A stretch of 64,000 nucleotides of DNA from Paguma larvata (lineage: Eukaryota; Chordata; Mammalia; Carnivora; Viverridae), in the NCBI GenBank assembly GCA_030068075.1, contig CM057830.1, forward strand, positions 27,250,247 through 27,314,246, read 5' to 3'. Of the stretch, positions 46,574 to 57,667 are shown one piece after another. Within the stretch, counting starts at the first letter, position 1. Every line of letters begins with the position of its first letter. The notes beneath the pieces were generated by a model that searched no databases, had not been told where the DNA came from, and saw only the letters and a list, made by a program, of their open reading frames with translations. The position numbers and the translations under genes were made by a program.

Positions 46574-47140
46574 TGTGTGAAAGTCCAAAAGAAATTTCAA
46601 GGGCAAACTACTCCAAAATTTACCACTTTGGCATATTGATTATTTTATACAAAAGTTCCTTAAGAGACAATGCAAGAAGGACATTCAGTTAGTCCTCTTG
46701 CCCACTGAAAGCAGGAAATAAATTCCACCTGTGAAAATACCTTCCCTACACCAGGAGGGAAAAAGACATCCTTATAATCAGAGATAGAAAATTTAGAGCA
46801 AAGAAGGCAAGTAAACAACCCTGGTTACTTTTTAGTAATTTAGTGCCCCAGCCTAAATTCTATTTAGAATTTCTTACTAATTGAAGCTTCCAAAGTTATG
46901 TTTCTTTGTTTTGCCAATTCCTAACAAATTTATTGTCTCTTTCTATAAAAAGTATAAAAACTGCCTGCCTTGGTCATTTCTTGACACAAGCGTATTTTCG
47001 ATTTCATCATGGGCCTCTGTCAACGTGTAATAAAACATTATGGTTTTTTTCCCTCCTATTAACTTGTCTAATGTCAATTTAATTCTCAGTCCAGGTGGAA
47101 GACCTTGAAGGGTAGAGGAAGATTTTCTTTGACTGTAACT
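46574..47140 (+). mobile_element. Solo ERV1-like LTR
   Basis: Starts TGTGTGAAAGTCC. Carries the TATA box TATAAAAACTG at about 46,952, the poly(A) signal AATAAA at 47,029-47,034, and the 3' segment ATTCTCAGTCCAGG ... TGAAGGGTAGAGG also seen in the LTR at 44,649. It interrupts copy 1 where copy 2 (about 57,010) is continuous. Ends are approximate. Confidence 0.72.
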
Positions 47141-49452
47141 ATTACCTATTATCAATATTTACTGTAATTCATGGCCTCTTCCAGTTGAAAACTTATGACC
47201 ACGCTTTATTTAGAAACCCTGAACCAATCACTGAAAGCTTCAACGTGACTCCAACCTACTCAAACTCCACATGTCACTACAATGTGTTGAAAGTACTGCT
47301 TTTACTCTGGTCTTGTAGGTCACTCTGTTCTTTTTGACTGACTTGACAACTGTTATGCTTGGGCCATATATTCCAATATGGTCCCACACTAAGCTACCTG
47401 GGAACTGTCTGTCACCAACACCAATTTTGAACCATTAAAAATGTTGTTCTTGGGGTGCCTGGGTGGCTGAATTGGTTGAGTGCCCGACTTCGACTCAGGT
47501 CATGATCTCATGGTCTGTGGGTTCAATCCCTGCATTGGGCTCTGTGCTGACAGCTCAGAGCCTGGAGCCTGCTTCAGATTCTGTGTCTCCCTCTCCTTCT
47601 CTACACCTCCCCCAATCAAACTCTGTCTCTCCCTCTCAGAAATAAACAAACATTAAAAAATGTTTAAAAAATGTTGTTCTTTATATGTTGTATCTACTCT
47701 AGCCTGGGAAAATCATGGTCAACTTGGAATCTCACTTATCCCAGGAAAAAGGGACTAACTCATTTGATAACTTGAGCTTCTCGTTGTCTTCTCTGCTAAG
47801 TAGCAAACCAAGTATTGGTAGAGCCTCTACATAAAGCTTAAGTCTTCATAATTCCAATCCCATCTCCTGAAACTTAAAGAACTATATTTTAAATATATTC
47901 ACAGACTGAGGAGTCATGGTTTGGTTAGATATCCTCTTAGTCCTAAACCTGGTATCTTATAAATCTTAGACTGATAGCTGTTGACAAGTTACAATAAAGG
48001 CCTCTTGGCCATCTTTAGCAAACAAACATCTTTAAGCCCTAAGATAAAGATTATAGGTCAGCCTCATTTCAGTCAAATAATTCATAAAATAACTAGAAAT
48101 TCTGAAAGGAAAATTTCTTGGTAAAATAAAGATCACCAGTGTTTCCTGGTGTTTTTTAGATACTACCAATGTTGCACCCCACTCTATCTCTATAGAACAC
48201 TCTTACTTATCTAAATGTTCAACTTTCTGGATGTAAAAATCTTTCCTTGACCTTGTGGCTTGGTGGGAAGGATTTCCCCCTGGAAGACTCTGCCTCTCAT
48301 CTTCATTATGTGAAAAAATGAGTTAATACTTCCAACCAGGACAAATGGAGGATACCTTGTCTCTTGTCACTTACCCAAGTGAGGAGAGACCAGGGCTTTT
48401 ATGAGCTTCCTACTTATCTTAACTTCTTCTTTTCCCTATTATCATATCACAGGTGTCAGTACTCTAAAAAAAAAACTCTAAAAAAGTAAAGAAATAAAGG
48501 TTCTGGAAATCAACAATTCACTTCCATTATTAAGACGAATTCTGTGTCAAATGCCCTATGTGTTCCATTGATAACAGTAATTTAACAAGTTTAAGCAATG
48601 ATTAATCCATCTGATTGTCAATGTAAATATTTATTCAAATTGCTCAGATTTACCTTTTGTCAGGGATCAAACAGGAATGATTCTGTAACAGTCTACTATT
48701 TTATTAGCATATATATTTAGTTCATTGCTAAATATATTAGGCTTAAGAATTTTTAAAATTTTACTTTTACATACTGAAATTTTACAACTCTAATGGATAC
48801 TTCAAGGGAACACTGAGTTTTTGCTAAAACTTTCATTAGTTTACATACGGCTCAGTGTTGTGTGTAGGGCATGTGTATGTAGGATCTTGGTTTACTTGAC
48901 AGTCATAGGAAAGCAGTTTTTTCCCCCTTTCTATAAGTGTATCTCAAAGACAGAACTAAGTATTACATGTGAGTGGTTTCAACAAGTTAAATTTGCTTTG
49001 ATGATAACATCATCAGCCATTTAAAAAAAGGAAAAAAAAATCTTACTCATTGATCTAATGTCTTTGTCACCTCTACTGACTTTAAATGACAATATTGCAA
49101 TTATTAAGTTTAAGAATATTAACAAATAAATAGTTTGGGAGCTGATTTATTTTGTTTTCAAAACACTTATTTTAATATTGCTTCTGTCATGTAGGTGTGT
49201 CAATAAAATTTTTGTTGAAATTTTTATAGAAAGCATATTTTTACTTGCAGGGAGTTTCTGAAAGTCATTCAGAATTAAATTAAATTAAAGTACTATTTTC
49301 TGCATTTACTTGGCAGGTTTTTACTTTTTTTAAAGTTGGCATTATGGTGTGATTTCTTAGAACAACTGCTCTGCAAAACACTTTCAATTCTTTAAGGCCC
49401 ATAATACTACACAAGAGGAAGGCTAAAACAACTAATAAACTTAAAAAGTCAC
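47141..49452. other. Unassigned sequence downstream of duplication copy 1
   Basis: About 2.1 kb apart from a SINE. It has no counterpart in copy 2, which has only about 0.6 kb at this point. No open frame or motif identifies it; frames do not exceed about 70 codons. It may be decayed retroviral internal sequence or unrelated DNA. Confidence 0.4.
47452..47666 (+). mobile_element. Felid tRNA-Lys SINE, young-looking
   Basis: Perfect 15-bp target duplication AAAAATGTTGTTCTT at 47,437-47,451 and 47,667-47,681; near-consensus body. Confidence 0.96.
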
Positions 49453-49454
49453 TA

Positions 49455-49949
49455 CAGGTGACCCCTACCTTTCAAAGTTCATGTTGTGTCACTTTGCGTT
49501 TACTAAAGACTTGCACTAGTACCTGTTTTCGCTATCTGAAAGAAATCCAAAGAGAATTTTTGCTTTTACAAAAACAAACAAACACCCACTAAGCGACAAT
49601 AACATTCCGAGCTTGTTTTGTAGTGAGCTGTTAAAAGAGGCAGCAGTGGACCTGAGTGTGAGAGTGGCCCCACTAAGCTCCTTCCCAGGATATACTCAGT
49701 ATTATAGCATCTGGACACCACAGTTTTGAACTGTGTGAGATCTGAGCTTTATCTTGATTTGTGTTTTGCATCAGTTAACAAGATGTGTCCTAAGGTATCA
49801 GAAAAGTCTAAGAGAAGTTATTTTTTGGATTGGAAATGTTCAAAAATGTTTGCATAAAAATTAAAGGTACTGCTTTTTTGTTTTATGTCATTTTGGCTTA
49901 CAAAAGCGATCATAGGGATCCCCTACTTTCAGATAGTGGGGGAAACCTG
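49455..49949. mobile_element. Tigger-like (Tc1/mariner) MITE
   Basis: Left end CAGGTGACCCCTACC and right end, read on the minus strand, CAGGTTTCCCCCACT form terminal inverted repeats extending loosely for ~35-70 bp. Both sides are flanked by TA (49,453-49,454 and 49,950-49,951), the Tc1/mariner target duplication. Internal text such as TAGTACCTGTTTTCGCTA and GAAAGAAATCC matches my memory of a carnivore Tigger1-derived MITE. No transposase remains. Confidence 0.8.
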
Positions 49950-49951
49950 TA

Positions 49952-50230
49952 CACTAAATTACAAAGAAAAATGAAGAAAATAAAAACCAAATTAAGCACA
50001 CTGGTAATATTTCCATCATGAACTTTAGGGTAGGGTACAAAATAATAGCTTGTGGTTTGTGAAGCAGTGGCCAAATTGAGGATATATAATTTCTAAATTA
50101 TAAAGCAAGGATAAACACGGTATTTTCTATTTCTTTGGGGTTGCCTTTAACTTCATTGGGTTTTGAATCATGCTTTAAATACTTTATCAAACAGCAGTAT
50201 AAGCAGTTTGAATAATACAGTCAGAAATAC
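49952..50230. other. Unassigned AT-rich sequence
   Basis: About 280 bp between the MITE and the first LTR-like block; nothing recognisable. Confidence 0.4.
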
Positions 50231-50648
50231 TGTGCACTAAACTGCAGTAGGTGACTGATGTCAGCCTTCTGTGACCTCAAGGAATAACCCGGATCAAGAA
50301 GAACCAGAAAGCCAATTATGGGGAGGTATGCAGGCAATATTTTTTGCATAATCAGATATGGTAGAAACATAATGTATTAAGACAACCTAATAGTCTTTCA
50401 TGTGGCTATGTGGAAATCGATAAATAATCCTGACAAAGCAAATTATACCCTGTGATACACCTTCAAGAACTGCTCTCAGGCATGAATACCCCTTCCCCTT
50501 TTTGCACATAATGCCCTATAAAATGACAGGCTTCAAAGACAGTTCTTTCAGGGCAATCTGAAATACTGTCTCCTGGGGTTTTAATCCTCAGACAATAATT
50601 AAGCATTTATTAACCTACTTTGAAGTTGGCTTTTTCTTTCAGTCGACA
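50231..50648 (+). mobile_element. LTR-like block, left copy
   Basis: Pairs with 57,668-58,105. It begins TGTGCAC, ends GTCGACA, and has a TATA-like CTATAAAATG at 50,516. Strong shared anchors are GTAGGTGACTGATGTCAGC, GTAGAAACATAATGT and CTGAAATACTGTCTCC. Downstream TTTGGGGAACAC could mark a primer-binding region but fits no tRNA I can name. By position it could be the 3' LTR of the first element and the 5' LTR of the second. Confidence 0.6.
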
Positions 50649-51355
50649 ATTTGGGGAACACAAAGGAACCTCAGAAGAGATGCCACTTAATTGCCTGAGC
50701 TCCATGAGAAACCGGAGTCTTGGTACCAACACGGACACCTTGTGCTCAACCCGACTTGGACGGAGCCAAGATGACTGGGTAGATCCTTCCTGGGATCCAG
50801 ACCTCTCAATTTGGTAGGATGTCCAGAGTCTTATTTGTTGTTTTTTACACTCCTGCAAAGTCAGGCAAGGGCAGTGTTCTAAATATGACAAAGACTTCAG
50901 GTCTTACCCATTGTCTCTTCTGTGTAAGTCAGAAGGGGCTCCATTCTGTGTAGAGTGCAGGTTTGCAGGTCTGTTGGAGGGATAAATTCTCATCCCAGAA
51001 ATTCAATTTTTTTTTTAACAATATTGCCAGTCTGAATGCTTGATGCTACAATTACATAGAGGAGATTCTGAGTGAATCTGAAGAAAAGTGACATTAGCTC
51101 CTCTCATTAGAAAGTGGCAGAAGTTAATCTCATGCCATGCAGAGGTCTCATAGGGATTTCCATTTATGATACAAGTAATTTAGTTGCTCTGTCAGGGGAT
51201 GCATACGGTAGCTGGCTACTCAGCTTTCTGAGCACCTTTGATATAGCTAGGCTAAACAAAGAGAAAACCGAGACACAAAGTAAATATGGTCAATCAACAC
51301 CAGGATGACACCTTGGAGGAACGTGATTATTCTCATCAGCACAGTGATCCACAAC
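50649..51355. other. Possible leader region after LTR-like block
   Basis: Mixed-composition sequence, richer in GC than its surroundings at 50,660-50,820. It holds a 93-codon minus and a 65-codon plus frame without recognised domains, and may be leader or gag-proximal sequence of a decayed provirus. That is inference only. Confidence 0.35.
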
Positions 51356-51361
51356 CAAAAC

Positions 51362-51661
51362 TGTTGGGAGCCATCTTGGGCTCACAGGTTTAGACACCTC
51401 CCTGTGTGGCAAGATAGTAGAAGCAAAGCTACTGCCGACCGAAATGGTGCCCCAATACCACTGTTGGGGACCATCTTGGGCTCACAGGTTGAGACACCTC
51501 CCTGTGTGGCAAGACAGTAGAAGCAAAGCTCCTGCCGACTGAAATGGTGCCCCAATACCACTGTTGGGGACCATCTTGGGCTCACAGGTTGAGACACCTC
51601 CCTGCGTGGAAAAGGCAGTCAAAGCAAAGCTCCTGCTGGCCAAAAAAGGTGCCCCAGTACC
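51362..51661 (+). repeat. Three 100-bp tandem units in LTR U3
   Basis: Units start at 51,362, 51,462 and 51,562, each opening TGTTGGG and closing with GTGCCCCA(A/G)TACCAC. The first two are nearly identical; the third has small indels near CGTGGAAAAGGCAGTC. Tandem U3 units act as enhancers in many retroviruses; here that role is inference. Repeated 66-71 codon minus frames come from this array. Confidence 0.96.
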
Positions 51662-52221
51662 ACCTCCTTCAAATAATATTTCAGGCATGGATTTCTTGAG
51701 CAGCCCTTGTTAACCTCAAGGGAGGTAATGCTCTCAAGTAAAAAAGTGAACTTGGAATGTGATGCCTTGATGGATAACATCTGAAGGAGACTATGTAAAT
51801 GTACTTATTAATAAGCAAAAGGACAAGCATTGAGAGTTCCACCCTTGCCAGATGTGTTGCACTTCTCCCATTGTAGTTGGAAGAAAAGGCCTCAAGGAAA
51901 CACTCTGTTCTCTTCCCCCCAACCCTAAATTTATTTGTTAATTAACCTAAAACCAACATACAGGATTGAGGAAGTTCCTGCCTTGCTGGTAAAAGCACAT
52001 TATTGTTAAAGAGATCAAACTATGGAATGTTACTCATTGAGGTAATATCACTTACTACCTTTAAAAATAAAGACACTGAGACCAGCAGGGTGGAGATGCC
52101 AGAATTGCCAGAACTGCCTGCTTGGTGATCAGACTACATCTCTCTCACGGCTCTCTCATTTCCTTTTTCTGACCGTTCATCCTTCGGGGACCCCTAGATT
52201 CGCTGGAACTGGACCCCAGCA
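51362..52221 (+). mobile_element. Solo LTR, class II (ERVK-like) endogenous retrovirus
   Basis: 860 bp, begins TGTTGGGAGCC and ends CCCCAGCA. It is bracketed by the 6-bp duplication CAAAAC at 51,356-51,361 and 52,222-52,227. A poly(A) signal, AATAAA, lies at about 52,068, followed by a U5 with the CTCTCTCACGGCTCTCTC and TCGGGGACCCC segments. The TGTTGGG start and 6-bp target site are typical of class II elements. No internal region is present, so it arose by LTR-LTR recombination. It interrupts the candidate older provirus. Confidence 0.85.
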
Positions 52222-52227
52222 CAAAAC

Positions 52228-54094
52228 CCCTTAGTAGTGCTGAGCATCCAAATCTACTAGGATGGGAGATAAACCATCACAATTGGAGAAATGGGATGGA
52301 GAACTGCTTTCCAGGACTCCAGCTGGATTCATATTTAACACACATGGACTATACACTTTCAAGTTCCTAAATAAATGAAAAATTATACTAAGGATAATTT
52401 TAACACTCGAGTGGCCTAAATGAAGCATTAAGTTCCTCTGAAATACCTAATTAGTTTATCTGCACACCCAACTCTAGCTATTAAACTCAACAACCAAGTG
52501 GGATGCATATTTTTATTGGTATTTAGAAGTTTCTAAAAGAACACCGACAAGATAATATCTATGTAAGAAACTAGTAAGGAACTATCTGAAATAGTGACAA
52601 AATTGAGCTCTAAATTATTAACTCCTGAAGAACTTCCAACTACTACGCTTCTTTCTTATCCTTTAAATGAGATGCCAGGGATCAAGGCATTAAAATCAAA
52701 GCTTACTTCTCCTTGCCATCCTAAGGCAATTATTGGTCTAGAGTCAAGAGTTGGCCAGATTGAGGCTGATTTTCAGAGCCTGATAGGATTTTTTTAAGAC
52801 CTTCTCTGCTAAGTTAAAATTAGAATAGGTACACAGAAGGGAAGAAGCAAACTGGATGGATATATCAACCTAGAATGTCATTTAAGTTGTAACCCAATTT
52901 CCTTGAAGGATTAAAAGCAACTGTCTTTATCTTACAAATCTTTGTAAAACCAGAAATATGTCCCAGAAACAATTCAAAGCCCTTCAATCTCTCTCTTTAG
53001 CGAATTCCCAGACCTCCCCTATTTAACTCAAAAGTCTTATAATCTCCCTGAGAACTCTTATCTAGATCATTTCCTATTCCTAAAACTGAATGGGAAAAAG
53101 AAAAGGAAAAAGACACCTTTTTAAAAACTATGATGTGGAGCGCCTTGGTGGCTCAGTCGGTTAAGCGTCTGACTTTGGCTCAAGACATGATCTCACGGCT
53201 GCTGAATTTGAGCCCCATGTTGGGCTCTGTGCTGACAGCTCAGAGCCTGAAGCCTGCTTCAGTTTCTGTGTCTCCCTTGCTCTCTGTTCCTCTCGTGCTC
53301 ATGCGCGCGCGCGCTCTCTCTCTCTCAAATATAAAAACATTAAAAGATGTTTTAATTAAAAAAAATGGTAATAGAAGCACCTTTGCCCAAAATCTACCCC
53401 ACAGCTTCTCTAAGATTACCAGTCTTAAGGGTCCTCTCCACAAATATTAGCAGAAAAAAAGCTTTGGCCATCTGAGCAGATGACCTAAAATTATTCTATC
53501 TACCAGAAAGCCAATCTGGACTCAACTGTTCTTTTAAAAACTAGGGAGTTCTGTATTATCATACCTGTCTCATGACTGAAAATTTTAAACAGTAATAATA
53601 AAAGTTTTTGTTTGTATCTGTCAATATGTATTGTAGATATGTGGTATTTTCTACCTCCAGATGGTATGGCCAAAATTACTTAAAGAGGTCTATTTAATTG
53701 GCTCAAAGAAAATTAAGTGCTTTTATAAATTCTCAAAATATAATAGCACTAACCCAAATAAATTCCAAGTTCACATGATCTAAGATTAATTTTTAATAAA
53801 GTTAATCGAAATTTGTTGGTTTAATTAAAACAGGTGGATTTTTAGACTAATACTTTTGTTCTACCTAGGTTTACTAAAGTCAAATAAGCTCAGGTTACCT
53901 GAGTTACATAATGTGTCAGCAAGAAAGAACTCCAAGATGACAGTTAGCTGTTAAATATCATGAAATCTTCATGAGCAAACATAATTATTAAGAACAAGTG
54001 AATTAAACAGAAGATAAAAGTTTATGGATTTTTAGCAATATTTTTGCCTAAAACTTAAATAGGTTTCCCAAATCTTTTATTTTTGGTAACTTAA
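52228..54094. other. Unassigned sequence upstream of duplication copy 2
   Basis: Between the class II LTR and copy 2. The plus frame at 52,594-52,797 (67 codons) and the rest show no recognisable gag, protease or polymerase motif. A SINE lies at 53,137. Confidence 0.4.
53137..53366 (+). mobile_element. Felid tRNA-Lys SINE with GC dinucleotide tract
   Basis: Head GGAGCGCCTTGGTGGCTCAG. The pyrimidine tract holds GCGCGCGCGCGC (about 53,303-53,314) followed by (CT)n. A-rich tail to about 53,366. Confidence 0.93.
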
Positions 54095-54521
54095 AACCTT
54101 AGAGATTTGCTAAGATAAGTTGTATGATGGATAGTCATTAAATAGATCCTTTGAAAAATTAATTACAAAACATAGGTTTAATGTAGTTTTGGCTTCCTAT
54201 TACAGAGAAATGAAAAATATCTGGGTCAGTTAACAAATACACTTTGTGCTCTATTGTAAGATTGTAGTATGAAGAAACACACTTTCTAAAAATTATGAAA
54301 TATATTCATAGATTTTCCAGTCGAATAAATCCTGATGTAATAGTTCACAATTGCTTACTACTTCATTTTCACTAAAAATTAAGGTTTCTAAGAGTTAAGA
54401 ATTCTAATAATTCCAGTAAGTAAGACTACTGGAAATAATAAGAGAAACAATTGTATGTAAGGAAAGTGAGATAGGTATTTTTGGTTAAAAAAGAGGGGGG
54501 GATATGAAGAATGGAAATACA

Positions 54522-54845
54522 CTCTAGATCTAGAGAGTATAATGCTAAGTTAAGGAAGTCAGAAAAAGACAAACATCATATGATTTCACTCATATGTGGA
54601 ATTTAAGAAAAAAAATGAAGAACAAAAGAGACAGAAAAACTGACTGAGCTGTGGAGAACAAATTGATGGTTACCAGCATGGAAGTGGGGGGAATGAGTGA
54701 AATAGGTGATGGGGATTAAGAGTATATTTATCATGATGAGCACTGAGCAATGTATGGAATTGTTGAATCACTATATTATACACCTAAAACTAATATAAAA
54801 CTATATGTTAATTATACTGGAATTTAAAAATAAATTTGAAAATTT
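54522..54845 (+). mobile_element. Truncated L1 3' end
   Basis: Short 5'-truncated insertion: last ORF2 codons, 3'UTR and A-rich end. Flanked by AAGAATGGAAATACA (54,507-54,521) and AAGAATAGGAATACA (54,846-54,860), a 15-bp target duplication with two mismatches. Absent from copy 1. Confidence 0.9.
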
Positions 54846-55287
54846 AAGAATAGGAATACATTTTTATTGAGGGTAAAGAAAATAATTTGTCCTAAAAGGA
54901 GACTGCCTAGAGAGAGAAAACTTGGGACAAAATCTAAATGTAAAATATTTGCACAAAGTTTGTGAGAAAAAAAATCTTTGGAAAAGAATTTTAAGCATGG
55001 TCAAGAGTGACTAAGATTGGAATGAGTAAGTTTTAATATCAAATGTACAGTGATTTAAGATTGGAATTTGGCATTTTTCTGTGTTAAGATGACAAGATTT
55101 AATCTTAGATTATTGATCTATTTTTAATAAGAAATTGGAAACAAACATTCTTTATCTTTAATGTAACCTACCTAGAAACACTAAGTTTTGATGTTTTGTC
55201 TTTATCAGATCTTTGATTACTTAAGAAAAAGTTGAATTTTCTCAACGTTCAAAAGAACTAAATTTGCCAACAACTACATAACCTATG

Positions 55288-55321
55288 TTTGCCTTTATAT
55301 TTGCCTTTATATTTGCCTTTA
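55288..55321. repeat. 12-bp tandem repeat, about three units
   Basis: TTTGCCTTTATA repeated nearly three times; the matching place in copy 1 (about 43,415) has one unit. Confidence 0.85.
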
Positions 55322-55889
55322 GAATCTCTTATTGTCACCTTGGTTAAAAAGAAAATTATTAAATTTGCACCAAGCTTTAATTCTACTTAGGCATGTGCCA
55401 TTAAATTTTTAGTATTAAAAAAATATTTTTGACAAACTTTCCAAACTTCAAGTCCTACATGAAATCTTTTTGTCTACTTAGGCTTCTTTATTTGGTATGT
55501 CGAATTACATGGGAAGCATTGTTGGACAAGTGACAGTAAATCTTCTTAGGTTATATTGTATGGGTAAATGCTATTAACTGCTCTAGAAATTATCGGAAAT
55601 TCTGAAGTTCTGATATATCCTGGTATGATATCATCACTTGAATTCTAATTATTCAACTGCTGTGTGTCATGTAAATATGTTCTTGTAAATTGCATTATGA
55701 TGAACTCTCATCACATATTTAACCATGGTCATTTTTGAGTCTTTTGTAATCTACACTTATTGTTTTACTCTGAAGCTCCTGCAAGTATGTTTCAACTTAA
55801 GGAAATTAATGTGAAGGACTTTTGACACATACAGATTTCTGATACTTTTAAGGTCCTAAAACTAAACTAAACCAAGTAAGAATTTCTTA

Positions 55890-56072
55890 GGGGCGCCTGG
55901 GTGGCTCAGTTGTTTTAGAGTCTGACTCTTGACTTTGGCTCATGTCATGATCCCGGGGTCTTGAGATCCAGTTCCCTGCTGGGCTCTGTGCTGAGCATGA
56001 AGCATACTTGAGATTCTCTCCCTCTCTCTCTCTCTCTGCCCTTTCCCTGCTCACTATTTCTCTCAAATAAAA
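55890..56072 (+). mobile_element. Older-type carnivore tRNA-Lys SINE
   Basis: Head GGGGCGCCTGGGTGGCTCAG. The middle reads ATGATCCCGGGGTCTTGAGA and CTGGGCTCTGTGCTGAGCAT, unlike the felid ATGATCTCACGGTT version. It resembles the form shared with caniform carnivores. It is not present in copy 1. Confidence 0.82.
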
Positions 56073-57060
56073 CACTATTCTGGAACTAGTGGGAAAATTT
56101 AATTCAAACACAACAAGAATTAGTAACATGCGGCTGGATAAACTGAAAAAGATTATTTTAAGTTTTATGACTCTTGCTTTAAAAAGTGTTGGTTCTTTAA
56201 TGTTCCCTCTTTCATATTTAAGAACATTATTTCTAAGATATCTATGACTTATATAAATTTGGTAAATATTCTTCTCTCCCTACCCGAACTCTCCAGAATT
56301 CAGAAACTCTTAGTGGTATTCTTTCTTTAATGATAATTATGGTTATTTGTAAAGTTCCATAATAATATGTTTTCCTTTCAATAGGACACCTAGAAATATT
56401 ATTTATATTATGAAGGCTTTGAGTGGGATGTCATATTGGAGGGAAAAGTGCATAGACTCAAATATGACCAGACAGTTTTAAGGGACTAAGATTGACTTCA
56501 TGGAGCCAATGAAGCCCCTTGGGTAAACTGGCCTGGTACCTTGCTTACAGGGTTCTGGAGAGCTTACCAGGTGAATAAGGAAGGACACTTCCTGGCAGTC
56601 AGAGAAATTGCCGCAATGGCTCATGGCATGATCTTCATGCCTATACTGTTTAGGCCTCTTAGAAAGCTCACCAGAGACATTCAAACTGCAGACCAGGAAA
56701 ATCTGTCAGATCACCACGGCCTGCCCTCACTCCACCTGAAAATGCTTCGAGTCTGACATCTAGAAATCTTCTCACTGGCAGAGCTCAGATTGTAGACACT
56801 GGGTTTATAATTTGTTTCAACTTAACCTGTGTTTTTCTTTTGTTTCCATAAGAAACACCTCTTATTAATTACCTGAACTTTGAAAGGACCACCTCCTAAA
56901 ATGAGACATAACTGAACTATTCTCAAGACGAAGACTGGTGGAAGAGATATAGAGCAGACTTCTTACCTAATGTCCAGAATAAAACAGTTCAACTCCAGCT
57001 TTTAGGAAACAATGTTGATCTGTGCTATTTTACTTAAAACAAATCTTGCCAAAAGTATAG

Positions 57061-57667
57061 AATGTTGATTTGTAACTATACCACAAGAACTTTTCAACGA
57101 AAAGTTATTCCAAATATGGAACCCATGTGAATGGATGACTCTCAGTTATGGCAGATTAAGTCACAGGACTCCATTATGCTGGGAATAAGCTGATAAAACC
57201 AAATATCAGCCTTAAGTGACCATTGCAATACCCAGTCCCAGGGAAATATTTAGCTAAATGGTTTAGTTGTGAAATTCTTGGCTTAAATATATTCTAATAT
57301 TTCTAGCCATGATATTAGCCTTTTTACAGTTAACATGATTACTACACAAATTGTTAGCCTTTTTTATATGTTGGTTTACAAAGACTGACGCTAAGCTAAT
57401 AATGGTAAAACATCTAGACAACATAAATAACATGTATAGTTCTAAAATAAGAGTTGATGATCTATATCTAAACACAATTAAACATTTCAGGCTATAAAAA
57501 TCCTAAACTTGAGCAAATTTAGAAGTTTAGACATGGTTATCTTTTTTAGGACATGCTTGCTTCACATATATGAGAACAACCAGGAAAGAGACTTCTAGTG
57601 CTATGGGACAAAGAGATACATAGTCACCATGGTCTCCCATAGGTTGTGATTTGACTGAAAGGATGAA
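57061..57667. other. Unassigned AT-rich sequence
   Basis: Between duplication copy 2 and the right LTR-like block; no recognisable motif or gene. Confidence 0.4.

Larger units (their letters stand above)
42540..46575. repeat. Diverged direct duplication, copy 1
   Basis: Collinear with 54,095-57,060. Matching anchors include AATTGCTTACTA with TTTTCACTA (42,811 / 54,349), AAACTTGGGACAAAATCT (43,020 / 54,919), AACTCTCATCA (44,104 / 55,702) and ATATGACCAGACAG (45,230 / 56,461). Identity looks like 70-80% by eye. It is non-coding and AT-rich. It has private insertions: SINEs at 43,568 and 45,461 and an LTR at 44,649. It could be the internal part of a decayed endogenous retrovirus or a low-copy segmental duplication. 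Confidence 0.8.
54095..57060. repeat. Diverged direct duplication, copy 2
   Basis: Counterpart of 42,540-46,575 in the same orientation. It lacks the LTRs and SINEs of copy 1 but has its own L1 3' fragment (54,522) and older-type SINE (55,890). A 71-codon frame at 56,541-56,756 and its antisense have no recognised homology. Confidence 0.8.

Noticed and set aside
51362..51661. Three direct repeats as a CRISPR-like array
   Set aside because: Units are contiguous 100-bp tandem copies without distinct spacers, lie at an LTR start, and are in mammalian DNA.
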